Shown here one piece after another: positions 23,481 through 31,375 of a stretch of DNA of 64,000 nucleotides (the stretch's first letter is position 1; each line of letters starts with the position of its first letter). The notes under the pieces were generated by a model. That model did no database searches and was not told the origin of the DNA. It saw nothing but the letters and a program-made list of their open reading frames with translations. A program made the position numbers and the translations under genes. Source of the DNA: Nocardiopsis_B mangrovi (GTDB taxonomy: Bacteria > Actinomycetota > Actinomycetes > Streptosporangiales > Streptosporangiaceae); NCBI RefSeq assembly GCF_042653925.1, contig NZ_JBHSFQ010000030.1, forward strand, positions 1-64,000, given 5' to 3'.

Positions 23481-24340
23481 GGGAGGTCGGCCCCCGCGCG
23501 TTCGGCGGCGGCGGTCAGTTCGCGCACCTTGCGGGGGTCGACCCGGCCCCACCAGCGGTTGTTGTCCTTGAGCGAGGAGGCGACGATGACCCCGTCGCAG
23601 GCCGGCAGGAGGCCGCCGATGTTGCCGGCGCTGATCCCGGAGCCGATGACGACCGGCAGCCGGGTGTGGGCGGTGATGCCCTCGACCTCGCCGAGGGAGG
23701 CGGCGTCGCCCGTCCGGGAGCCGGTGGCGATGAGGACGTCGGCGTCGAAGAACTCGGCGTCCTCGGTCTGCTCGGCGAGGGTGCGGTCGGCGACGATGGC
23801 GTGGGAGCCGTGCTTGACGTGCACGTCGGCGAAGACCCGGACGCCGTCGGCGCCGATCCGGTGCCGGTAGCGGGTGGCCCGGGCCGCCTGGCCCTCGATG
23901 ATGCCCTCGTTGGCCACGTAGGCGTTGGCCCACTGGTTGACGCGCACCCACCCGGATCCGGCCGCCCACGCCGAGGCGATGGAGCACTCGGCGGCGTTGG
24001 ACAGCACGCTGACCCCGACCCCCCGGCCCGTCGATTCGCGCACCCGTGCGGTGACGACCGCCATCGCGGCGGCGGTCTCGTACCCGTGCTCGCCGGGCTT
24101 GAGGAAGGGGATGTCCCAGTGGTTCTCGACGATGACGCCGTGGCAACCGTTTTCACGATAGGCCGCCGCCTCCTCGATCGCGAAGCGCGAGATATCGTCG
24201 AGGGGCTGCCCGCGGTAGTGCGGGCTCCCCGGCAGCGGCGGGAGGTGGACGGCCCCGATGACCACGCGTGATGTCCCGAAGAGTTCCTGGATGGCGTTGT
24301 CCTTGAGCGGGAATACGCCGGGCTGCTGATGCTGCACCAT
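23477..24340 (-). CDS. BtpA/SgcQ-family TIM-barrel protein
   Basis: A 287-residue protein of the BtpA family. The name comes from a cyanobacterial photosystem I factor, but in non-photosynthetic bacteria members sit in sugar operons (SgcQ of Escherichia coli). Visible family blocks are VIGAVHLPPLPGSPHYRG, ENHWDIPFLKPGEHGYETAAAM, FADVHVKHGSHAI and LPVVIGSGISAGNI, which look like a phosphate-binding TIM barrel. I choose the ATG at 24340, which has GAGG upstream, over a GTG at 24349. It is the first gene of the eight-gene operon and is divergent from the LacI repressor, with an operator-like palindrome between. Substrate unknown. Confidence 0.88.
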   Translation of the reverse strand: MVQHQQPGVFPLKDNAIQELFGTSRVVIGAVHLPPLPGSPHYRGQPLDDISRFAIEEAAAYRENGCHGVIVENHWDIPFLKPGEHGYETAAAMAVVTARVRESTGRGVGVSVLSNAAECSIASAWAAGSGWVRVNQWANAYVANEGIIEGQAARATRYRHRIGADGVRVFADVHVKHGSHAIVADRTLAEQTEDAEFFDADVLIATGSRTGDAASLGEVEGITAHTRLPVVIGSGISAGNIGGLLPACDGVIVASSLKDNNRWWGRVDPRKVRELTAAAERAGADLP

Positions 24341-24355
24341 GATCCTCACACCGAT

Positions 24356-24367
24356 GTAATCGATTGC
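24356..24367. promoter_or_regulatory. LacI-type operator in the divergent promoter
   Basis: GTAATCGATTGC has the perfect 8-bp core AATCGATT with a central CG, the usual form of LacI-family sites. It lies 16 bases before the first operon gene and about 107 bases before the lacI-type gene. Confidence 0.7.
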
Positions 24368-24473
24368 CGAAGAAGGTGCTGAGAATGTACGACCGCGTTC
24401 CGGCGCCGGTCAATACCTATGCTGTAAACCCGCAGTTAAGCCGCAATTCCCCCCACTCATGGAAGGCACGCGC

Positions 24474-25619
24474 GTGCACCGCGTAACCATCGCCCAGGTG
24501 GCGGCCCGAGCCGGTGTCTCAACGGCCACGGTGTCCCGGGCGCTTTCGGGCAACCGCCCGGTCTCAGCGGAGATCCGCCGCAGGGTCGACGCCGCGGCCG
24601 GGGAACTCGGCTATGCGGGCAACACCATCGCCAGCGCGCTGCGGCGCAGCCGCACCGACACCGTCGGCATGGTCGTCCCCAGCATCCGCAACCCGTTCTT
24701 CACCTCGCTGGTCGAGAGCGTGGAGCACGCCCTCCAGGACCAGGGCAAGCAGCTCTTCCTCTGCGATTCCCGGCAGGACGTCGCGGTCGAGGCGGGGCAC
24801 CTGCGCTCCCTCGCCGCCCGCCAGGTCGACGGCATCATCATCAGCCCGTGCCACGGCACCGGCAGCACCCCCGCCGTCGAGGCCGCGGCCGCGGCCATCC
24901 CCCTCGTCCAACTGGACCGCCACGTCGCCGGGACCAACACCGACTGGGTGGGCGTCGACGACGGCGTGTCCATGCGGCTGGTCCTGGACCACCTGCACGC
25001 CGCGGGCGCGCGCTCGGCCGCGTTCATCAGCTCGACGCTGACCAACTCCTCGACCGAGCTGCGCCTGGCCGGGTTCCGCCGGCAGACCGAGCGGCTGGGC
25101 ATGCGCACGCGCGACGCCTGGATCCTGCTGGGCGACTACTCGGTGGAGTGGGGCCGGCGCGCCGCCGGCGACCTGCTCGCGGGTCCGGGCCTGCCCGACG
25201 CGATCGTGTGCGCCGACGACCTCATCGCGCTCGGGGTGCTGCGCGCCTGCCGCGACCACGGGGTCGCCGTGCCCGCCGACGTCCAGGTCACCGGCTATGA
25301 CGACATCGACTTCGCCGCGCTCTCCGAGCCGGGGCTGACGACCGTCGGCCAGCCGCGCGACCGCATCGCGGCCGAAGCGGTCCGGCTGCTGGCCACCGCC
25401 GCCGGCACGGGTGCGACCGCCGCCCACATCGCCCTCGCGCCGACCCTGGTCGTGCGGGAGAGCACCGCGCCCGTGCCGCCGCCCGGCCCGGCCCCGGCCG
25501 GTACGCCCGGCGCGGCGGCGGCGCCCGTGGCCGGCTCGGAGGTGCGGATCCGCACGGGTCAGCCCAGGTCGAGCAGGTCCGAGGCGGGCGCGCACCAGGA
25601 GTCGAGCAGCCGGCCGTAG
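24474..25619 (+). CDS. LacI-family transcriptional repressor of the ABC/kinase operon
   Basis: About 381 residues from the GTG at 24474, which has GGAAGG at 24461-24466; the ATG at 24459 lacks a ribosome site. The helix-turn-helix is VTIAQVAARAGVSTATVSRALSGNRPVS with the hinge helix NTIASALRRSRT. A periplasmic-binding-like effector domain follows (VGMVVPSIRNPFFTSLVESVEHAL). The last 50 residues are Pro/Ala/Ser-rich and partly antisense to the peptidase gene, overlapping it by 61 bases. It is divergent from the eight-gene operon and probably senses the imported sugar or its phosphate. Confidence 0.92.
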   Translation: MHRVTIAQVAARAGVSTATVSRALSGNRPVSAEIRRRVDAAAGELGYAGNTIASALRRSRTDTVGMVVPSIRNPFFTSLVESVEHALQDQGKQLFLCDSRQDVAVEAGHLRSLAARQVDGIIISPCHGTGSTPAVEAAAAAIPLVQLDRHVAGTNTDWVGVDDGVSMRLVLDHLHAAGARSAAFISSTLTNSSTELRLAGFRRQTERLGMRTRDAWILLGDYSVEWGRRAAGDLLAGPGLPDAIVCADDLIALGVLRACRDHGVAVPADVQVTGYDDIDFAALSEPGLTTVGQPRDRIAAEAVRLLATAAGTGATAAHIALAPTLVVRESTAPVPPPGPAPAGTPGAAAAPVAGSEVRIRTGQPRSSRSEAGAHQESSSRP

Positions 25620-26698
25620 ACGTCGACCGCCTGCTCCAGGCGGGTGAGCGAGCACCACTCGTCGACCACATGGCACTGGGCGGGCTCGCCCGGCCCCAGC
25701 ACCACCGTGCCCGCGGCGCCCAGCGACCGTGCGAGGACCGAGGCGTCGGTGAAGAACCGCGCCGGCGGCGACGGCTCGTCGTCGAGCCCGGCCGCGCGCA
25801 GCACCGCGCGCGCGGCACCGACGAGGGGCGAGTCGAGCGGCGTGCTCACCAGCGGGAGGTCGACCAGGTCGGCGACCTCCACCTCGGGCCCGACGATCTC
25901 GCGGACCCGCCCCCGCAGCTCCGCGGGCCCCGCTCCCGGCACCGTGCGCAGGTCCAGCAGCAGTTCGGCGGCGTCGGGGACCACGTTGGGCTGGGTCCCC
26001 CCGCTCATGCGCCCCACGTTGGCCGTCACCGCGCCGAACCCCTCGCTGTGCGGCCAGCCCGGCGCGTCGTGCAGCGCCACGGCCGCCCGCGCCAGCGCGA
26101 CCACCGCGTTGCGGCCCAGATCGGGGGCCGACCCGTGCGCGGAGACGCCGCGCGTGCGCAGCCGCAGCCACAGCGCGCCCTTGTGCGCGCGGACCACGCG
26201 GTTGGCGGTGGGCTCGCCCACCACCAGCCAGCCGCCGCCGCGCAGCAGGCCGCCGGGGATGCGGGCGGCGCCCTCGCACCCGGTCTCCTCGCCCGCGGTC
26301 AGCACCACCTGCACACCGCGGCATCGGTGCGGCCGGGCGCGGTGCGCGCGCAGCGCCACCAGGAACGCCGCGACGCCCGACTTCATGTCGCTGGCCCCGC
26401 GGCCCACCAGGTGGTCGCCGTCGGTCTCGGCACGCCACGGATCCCCGTGCCAGTCACGGGCGTCGGCCGGGACGGTGTCGAGGTGGCCGGTGAAGGTCAG
26501 CGGCGGCGCCCCGGCCTCCTCGGGAGTGACGGCGACCACCTGCTCGCGGCCCTGTTCCCAGCCCACCATGCGGGTGGACAGCCCTGCGTCCTCCAGCACG
26601 CCGGCGGTCAGCGCCGCCGCCGCGCCCTCGCCGGCCGCGACCGTGTCCAGGGCGATGAGCGCCCGCACCAGGCCGACGGCATCGCGTTCGTGCTCCAC
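25559..26698 (-). CDS. M20-family zinc peptidase/deacylase (ArgE/DapE-like)
   Basis: A 379-residue dizinc amidohydrolase. Metal motifs are in order: FTGHLDTVPAD, GRGASDMKSGVAAFL with the bridging Asp, TAGEETGCEG with the catalytic Glu-Glu pair, VVGEPT, and a final His in QCHVVDEW. A dimerisation lid domain lies between. Substrates of relatives are N-acyl amino acids or short peptides. The GTG at 26698 has GGAGGG upstream. It converges with and overlaps the LacI gene by 61 bases, so it is not part of that operon. It is divergent from the phenylacetate repressor, with 104 bases between. Confidence 0.92.
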   Translation of the reverse strand: MEHERDAVGLVRALIALDTVAAGEGAAAALTAGVLEDAGLSTRMVGWEQGREQVVAVTPEEAGAPPLTFTGHLDTVPADARDWHGDPWRAETDGDHLVGRGASDMKSGVAAFLVALRAHRARPHRCRGVQVVLTAGEETGCEGAARIPGGLLRGGGWLVVGEPTANRVVRAHKGALWLRLRTRGVSAHGSAPDLGRNAVVALARAAVALHDAPGWPHSEGFGAVTANVGRMSGGTQPNVVPDAAELLLDLRTVPGAGPAELRGRVREIVGPEVEVADLVDLPLVSTPLDSPLVGAARAVLRAAGLDDEPSPPARFFTDASVLARSLGAAGTVVLGPGEPAQCHVVDEWCSLTRLEQAVDVYGRLLDSWCAPASDLLDLG

Positions 26699-26802
26699 GT
26701 CACCCTCCGCTCTCCCCGGGACGGGGCCGGGGGAAGATCATCATAGGAACGCCGCCAGTGGCGGCACCACGGGGTGCCCCGCCGCTGTGAGATTCTGGAC
26801 GC

Positions 26803-27429
26803 ATGGCGGAGGGGGGAACCGGGGAGGCGGCGGTCCGCCGCGGCCGTCCCGGCTACGACCAGGCGACCGTCCTGCGGCGCGCGATCGAGCTGTTCAACCG
26901 CCAGGGCTACGACGGGACGAGCATGGGCGACCTCGCCAAGGACCTCGGCCTGAGCAAGTCGGCGATCTACCACCACGTGCCCGGCAAGGAGCACCTGCTC
27001 GCCGCCGCGCTCGACGAGGCCCTGGACGGCTTGAGCGCGGCCGTCGACTCCGCGGTCGCCGACACCGCCGGGGAGAGCGCCTACACCCGCCTCCAGACGG
27101 TCGTCCGGCAGTCGGTCGAGATCCTGGTGGCGCACCTGCCGGCCGTCACGCTGCTGCTGCGGGTACGCGGCAACAGCGAGGTCGAGCTGGCGGCGCTGGA
27201 GCGCCGGCGCGCCATCGACGAGAAACTGGCGGGCCTGGTCCAGGGGGCCGTCGACGAAGGCGCGCTGCGCGCCGACATCGACCCCGATCTCATCAGCCGG
27301 CTCCTGTTCGGCATGGTGAACTCGCTGACCGAGTGGTACCGCCCCGGGGGTCCCGTCGACGCGCCGGTGCTGGCGTCGGCCATCGCGTCGCTGGCGTTCG
27401 AAGGGCTGGCTCGGCCGGAGGCGAGGTAG
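26803..27429 (+). CDS. TetR-family repressor of phenylacetate catabolism (PaaR-like)
   Basis: A 208-residue TetR protein. The DNA-binding part is TVLRRAIELFNRQGYDGTSMGDLAKDLGLSKSAIYHHVPGKEHLLAAALDEAL. The C-terminal domain (LLLRVRGNSEVELAALERRRAIDEKLAGLVQGAVDEG) is the TetR_C type common in actinobacterial and Thermus/Corynebacterium phenylacetate regulators. It faces paaE tail to tail with 17 bases between, and a TetR-type operator sits in the paaA/paaZ promoter. The presumed inducer is phenylacetyl-CoA. The assignment as PaaR rests on location plus family. Confidence 0.85.
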   Translation: MAEGGTGEAAVRRGRPGYDQATVLRRAIELFNRQGYDGTSMGDLAKDLGLSKSAIYHHVPGKEHLLAAALDEALDGLSAAVDSAVADTAGESAYTRLQTVVRQSVEILVAHLPAVTLLLRVRGNSEVELAALERRRAIDEKLAGLVQGAVDEGALRADIDPDLISRLLFGMVNSLTEWYRPGGPVDAPVLASAIASLAFEGLARPEAR

Positions 27430-27446
27430 GCGCCGGACGTCAGGCG

Positions 27447-28535
27447 TCAGGCGTCGAAGTCCACGGTGACGGCGTCGCTCGCGGCCGACGCCTGGCAGGT
27501 CAGGATGAACCCCTGGGCGAGTTCGGACGCGTCGAGCGCGTAGTTGCGCCGCATGCCGGCCTCGCCCGCGACCAGCCGCGCCCGGCAGGTGCCGCACACC
27601 CCGCCCTTGCAGGCGAACGGCAGGTCGCCGCGGACGGCCTGCGCGCCGTCGAGGATGCTGCGGCCCCGCGGCAGCGGCGCTGTGGTCGTGCGGCCGTCGA
27701 GGACGATCGTGACGTCGCTGGTGTCGCCGGCCGCGACCGGGTCGGCGCGGTGCGGCTCCGGCGGCGGCTCGTCGACGAAGAACAGCTCGGCGTGGACGCG
27801 GCCGGGCGCCACGCCCAGTTCCGCCAGGACCTCGCGGGCACCGGTGATCATGCCGAAGGGGCCGCACAGCCAGACGTGGTCGAGCGACCCCAGCGGCACG
27901 AGCGCGGTCAGCAGCCGGCGCAGCCGGCCGGTGTCGAGCCGCCCGGAGAACAGCTCGACGTCGCGCGGCTCCCGCGAGAGCACGTGCACGAGGTCGAACC
28001 GCGGCCCGTACCGGTTCTTCAGGTCGGCCAGCTCCTCGGCGAACATCACCGACCCGGCCGTGCGGTTGCCGTAGAGCAGCGTCATGCGGGCCGCGGGGTG
28101 CGCCAGGACGCTCGACGCGATGGAGAGCAGGGGCGTGATACCGGATCCGGCGGCGACGCACAGGTGGCGCCCGCCGGCGGAGGGGTCGGCGCACATGGCG
28201 CCGGTGGGGGTCCCGACGTCGATCCGGTCGCCCGGCCGCACGTCGTGCGCGAGCCACGTGGAGAAGAGGCCGCCGGGGATCTCGCGGACGCCGATGCGCG
28301 GCCGGTCGCCGACGGCGGCGCAGATGGAGTACGAACGGCGGTGCTCGCGCCCGTCGACGACGCGGCGCAGCGTGAGCGACTGGCCGGCCCGGAAGGCGAA
28401 CGCGTCGCGCAGCCCGGCGGGGACGTCGAACCCGACGGCCACCGCGTCGTCGGTCAGGCGGTCCACCGACGCGACGGTGAGCGTGTGGAACGCGGCACGG
28501 GTCCGGCGGGCCGGCGGGGAGGTCGTCGGGGGCAC
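27447..28535 (-). CDS. paaE: Phenylacetyl-CoA epoxidase reductase subunit
   Basis: A 362-residue NAD(P)H:ferredoxin-type reductase that feeds electrons to the PaaABC epoxidase. Domains in order: FAD domain with RRSYSIC, NAD domain with GSGITPLLSIASSVL and LCGPFGMI, and a C-terminal plant-type [2Fe-2S] domain (FACKGGVCGTCRARL with a later Cys in ILTCQA). The start is GTG at 28535. The end of paaD supplies AAGGAGG nine bases before, so translation is coupled. It is the last gene of paaABCDE and converges on the TetR gene. Confidence 0.96.
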   Translation of the reverse strand: MPPTTSPPARRTRAAFHTLTVASVDRLTDDAVAVGFDVPAGLRDAFAFRAGQSLTLRRVVDGREHRRSYSICAAVGDRPRIGVREIPGGLFSTWLAHDVRPGDRIDVGTPTGAMCADPSAGGRHLCVAAGSGITPLLSIASSVLAHPAARMTLLYGNRTAGSVMFAEELADLKNRYGPRFDLVHVLSREPRDVELFSGRLDTGRLRRLLTALVPLGSLDHVWLCGPFGMITGAREVLAELGVAPGRVHAELFFVDEPPPEPHRADPVAAGDTSDVTIVLDGRTTTAPLPRGRSILDGAQAVRGDLPFACKGGVCGTCRARLVAGEAGMRRNYALDASELAQGFILTCQASAASDAVTVDFDA

Positions 28536-28541
28536 GGTCGG

Positions 28542-29066
28542 TCAGACCTCCTTGACGTGCTGGAACGGTTCGAGGCAGGACGCGCAGCGGTAGAGCGCCG
28601 TGCAGGCGGTGGGGCCGAACTCCGACACCGGCTCGGTGTCGCGCGCACCGCACCGCGGGCACGCGAGGTCGCGCCGCACGGGCAGCAGGGTGAGCGGGAC
28701 GGGGCCGCCGCGGTGCGGTGCGGGGCCGGGGGCGGAGAGCCCGTGTTCGGCGAGCGCCCGCCGGCCGCGCGGCGTGATCCAGTCGCTCGACCAGGCCGGG
28801 TGGAGGCTGACGCGCACCCGGACCGCGGGGAACCCGTGGTCGCGCAGCCGGGCGACGAGGTCGTCGCGCATGGCGGCCATGGCCGGGCACCCGGAGTAGG
28901 TGGGCGTGATGGTGGCGGTCACCGTGCCGTCGCCGGCGAGGTCGACGCCGCGCAACACGCCCAGGTCGGCCAGTGTCAGCATCGGCATCTCCGGGTCGGC
29001 CACCGATTCCGCGGCGCGGCGCGCGGTGTCCAGGAGGCCCGAGCGGGTCGCGGTACCGTCCGCCAT
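28542..29066 (-). CDS. paaD: Phenylacetyl-CoA epoxidase assembly protein
   Basis: A 174-residue protein. The N-terminal MIP18/DUF59 domain is clear (DPEMPMLTLADLGVLRGVDL, TPTYSGCPAMAAMRDDL). The C-terminus carries four cysteines in two CxxC pairs (ACPRCGARD and RCASCLEPF), as in other PaaD proteins. It helps mature the metal centres of the epoxidase complex. It overlaps nothing but sits six bases after paaC, and its last codons form the ribosome site of paaE. Confidence 0.95.
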   Translation of the reverse strand: MADGTATRSGLLDTARRAAESVADPEMPMLTLADLGVLRGVDLAGDGTVTATITPTYSGCPAMAAMRDDLVARLRDHGFPAVRVRVSLHPAWSSDWITPRGRRALAEHGLSAPGPAPHRGGPVPLTLLPVRRDLACPRCGARDTEPVSEFGPTACTALYRCASCLEPFQHVKEV

Positions 29067-29071
29067 GGCGC

Positions 29072-29995
29072 TCACCACCGCCCCAGGGGGTGGGCCCGCG
29101 CCACGCCCTGCATGTCGGCCAGCATCGGGGCGAACGCGGCGGTGTGCGCGCCGTCGCGGCCGCGCGCGCCGTCCGCGCCGGCGGGCGCGGCAGCGGGCGG
29201 GCGCCCCACCCCGCTCGCCGCGAAGACCTGGTCGAGTACCGTGTCGACCTCCGCCGCGACGTGCGCCGGATCGACACCGACGCCGGAATCGGCGGCGGCG
29301 CGCTCCACGGCGTGGCCGGCGAACAGCTCGCCGCGGAGGGGCCACACGCCGGCCAGGCCCGCTGCCACCCGGCGGCGGGACTCGCCGGTGCCCCGGGCGA
29401 GGGTCACGAACCAGCGGCCGGCGTAGTCGCGGTGGTAGGCGAGCTCCTTGACGCCCTTGGCCGCGACGGCCGACAGCACGCTGTCGCGGCTGTCGCGGAG
29501 CCGCTGGAACAGCGCGAGCCGCCAGGCCGAGAACACCAGCAGCCGCGCGGTGGTGGCGCCGAAGTCGCCGTTCTCGGCCTCGGCCAGCCACACGTTGCGG
29601 AACTCCCCTTCGGCCCGGAAGAACGCCAGGGCGTCCTCGGGCGGGACGGGCGAGCCCGCCGGCAGTTCCGGGACCAGCGAGGGGTCGGCGGCGGCCGCAC
29701 GCGCCAAGAGCAGCCGCGCCTGGCCCAGCAGGTCGAGGGCGATGTTGGCCAGGGCGATGTCGTCTTCGAGGTCGGGGGCGCTGCCCGTCCACTCCCCGAG
29801 GCGCTGGGACAGCACGAGCGCGTCGTCGCCCAGCATGAGGCAGTACGCCCCCAGCCGCCGCGGGTCGACGCCGTCGGGGACGGTGGTGTCGACACCCGCG
29901 AGGGGGTCCTCGAAGTCGGTGCCGAAGGCCCACCGGGACGGGTCGCCGCCGAGCAGCCCGTCGTAGACGGAGCCGCGGCCCGCTTCTTCAGCCAT
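29072..29995 (-). CDS. paaC: Phenylacetyl-CoA epoxidase structural subunit
   Basis: A 307-residue ferritin-like helical protein, the non-catalytic partner of PaaA. Typical segments are LGAYCLMLGDDALVLSQRLGEWTGSAPDLEDDIALANIALDLLGQARLL and VKELAYHRDYAGRWFVTLARGTGESRRR. A 40-residue Ala/Gly/Pro-rich insertion lies near the C-terminus (AAPAGADGARGRDG). The ATG at 29995 follows paaB with eight bases between. Within paaABCDE the order matches the canonical operon. Confidence 0.95.
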   Translation of the reverse strand: MAEEAGRGSVYDGLLGGDPSRWAFGTDFEDPLAGVDTTVPDGVDPRRLGAYCLMLGDDALVLSQRLGEWTGSAPDLEDDIALANIALDLLGQARLLLARAAAADPSLVPELPAGSPVPPEDALAFFRAEGEFRNVWLAEAENGDFGATTARLLVFSAWRLALFQRLRDSRDSVLSAVAAKGVKELAYHRDYAGRWFVTLARGTGESRRRVAAGLAGVWPLRGELFAGHAVERAAADSGVGVDPAHVAAEVDTVLDQVFAASGVGRPPAAAPAGADGARGRDGAHTAAFAPMLADMQGVARAHPLGRW

Positions 29996-30003
29996 CGGGG
30001 TCC

Positions 30004-30306
30004 TCACATGTGGGGGACGTCGTCGGGGATCTCGTAGAACGTGGGGTGGCGGTAGACCTTGTCGCCGCTGGGTGCGAACAGGGGGTCCTTCTCGTCCGGG
30101 CTGGAGGCCGTGATGTCGCCGGCGCGCACCACCCAGATGCTGACGCCCTCGTTGCGCCGGGTGTAGACGTCGCGCGCGCGGCGCACCGCCATCTCGTCGT
30201 CGGCGGCGTGCAGGGAGCCGACGTGCACGTGGTTCAGGCCGCGCTTGCCGCGGACGAACACCTCGTACAGCGGCCATTCGCCGTCGACCGCGCCGCCGGC
30301 GCTCAT
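30004..30306 (-). CDS. paaB: Phenylacetyl-CoA epoxidase small subunit
   Basis: A 100-residue PaaB protein. Family blocks are WPLYEVFVRGKRGLNHVHVGSLHA, DEMAVRRARDVYTRRNEGVSIWVV and a C-terminal YRHPTFYEIPD. It binds the PaaAC core and aids electron transfer or assembly. The ATG at 30306 overlaps the paaA stop by four bases. Confidence 0.96.
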   Translation of the reverse strand: MSAGGAVDGEWPLYEVFVRGKRGLNHVHVGSLHAADDEMAVRRARDVYTRRNEGVSIWVVRAGDITASSPDEKDPLFAPSGDKVYRHPTFYEIPDDVPHM

Positions 30307-31265
30307 CGGCCGTCCTCCTCGGGCCGCGGGCCGCGCCGGGCGAACGCCATGGCGGCGTCGCGCACCCACGCGCCCTCCTCCCACGCGCGGCGGCGGTGTG
30401 CCAGGCGCTGCGCGTTGCGCGGCCCGTCGCCGCGCAGGACCGCCTTGAACTCCGCCCAGTCGGGCTCGCCGAAGTCGTAGGACCCGCGCTCCTCGTTCCA
30501 GCGCAGATCGGGGTCGGGCGGCGTGACGCCGAGCGCCTCGGCCTGCGGGACCGTCATGTCGACGAAGCGCTGCCGGAGGTCGTCGTTGGTGTTGCGCTTG
30601 ATGTTCCAGGCCATGGACTGCGCGGTGTTGGGGGACTCCGCGTCGGGCGGGCCGAACATCATCAGCGACGGCCACCAGAACCGGTCGACCGACTCCTGCA
30701 CCATGGCGCGCTGCTCATCGGTGCCGCGCATCATCGTGGCGAGCAGTTCGTAGCCCTGGCGCTGGTGGAACGACTCCTCCTTGCAGATGCGGATCATGGC
30801 CCGCCCGTAGGGGCCGTAGGAGGTGCGGCACAGCGGGACCTGGTTGCAGATGGCCGCGCCGTCGACCAGCCAGCCGATCGTGCCGACATCGGCGTAGGTC
30901 AGGGCGGGGTAGTTGAAGATCGAGGAGTACTTCTGCCGCCCGTCGATCAGCTTGCGCATGAGGTCGGCCCGGGCGACCCCCAGCGTCTCGCACGCCGAGT
31001 ACAGGTACAGCCCGTGCCCGGCTTCGTCCTGGACCTTCGCCAGCAGGATGGCCTTGCGCCGCAGCGACGGGGCGCGGCCGATCCAGTGGCCCTCGGGCTG
31101 CATGCCGATGATCTCGGAGTGGGCGTGCTGGGCGACCTGGCGTACCAGCGTCCTGCGGTAGGCGTCGGGCATCCAGTCGCGCGGTTCGATGCGGTCGTTG
31201 CGGCGGATGGTGTCCTCGAACGATGTGAGCAGCGGATCCTCGGCCACCTCGGGTGGCTGCGCCAT
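30303..31265 (-). CDS. paaA: Phenylacetyl-CoA epoxidase catalytic subunit
   Basis: A 320-residue diiron oxygenase subunit that epoxidises the ring of phenylacetyl-CoA. The ligand helices are visible: AKVQDEAGHGLYLYSACETLG (DExxH pair) and CKEESFHQRQGYELLATM (EExxH pair). The conserved RHAHSEIIG-type segment appears as VAQHAHSEIIGMQPEGHWI. The ATG at 31265 has AGGGGAC upstream. It leads the paaABCDE operon and is divergent from paaZ across a TetR-type operator. Confidence 0.97.
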   Translation of the reverse strand: MAQPPEVAEDPLLTSFEDTIRRNDRIEPRDWMPDAYRRTLVRQVAQHAHSEIIGMQPEGHWIGRAPSLRRKAILLAKVQDEAGHGLYLYSACETLGVARADLMRKLIDGRQKYSSIFNYPALTYADVGTIGWLVDGAAICNQVPLCRTSYGPYGRAMIRICKEESFHQRQGYELLATMMRGTDEQRAMVQESVDRFWWPSLMMFGPPDAESPNTAQSMAWNIKRNTNDDLRQRFVDMTVPQAEALGVTPPDPDLRWNEERGSYDFGEPDWAEFKAVLRGDGPRNAQRLAHRRRAWEEGAWVRDAAMAFARRGPRPEEDGR

Positions 31266-31300
31266 GTCCCCTCCCCACGGAAAGCCCTGCGCGACCGATT

Positions 31301-31320
31301 TACTGACCGAACGGTCTGTA
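31301..31320. promoter_or_regulatory. Probable PaaR operator between paaA and paaZ
   Basis: TACTGACCGAACGGTCTGTA is an inverted repeat with 8 of 9 matches per arm around AA. Its GACCGNNCGGTC core is typical of TetR-family sites in actinobacterial phenylacetate clusters. One site in this 110-base region could control both directions. Confidence 0.8.
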
Positions 31321-31375
31321 ATAGTCTGGCACGCGTCAGCCGGTCGCGCAATGAAGGGAACGGGGAACACAGCCG

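Noticed and set aside
24356..24367. Operator-like site as a riboswitch or attenuator for the sugar operon
   Set aside because: The leader to the first gene is too short and shows no stem-loop or T-run. A LacI site explains the symmetry better.
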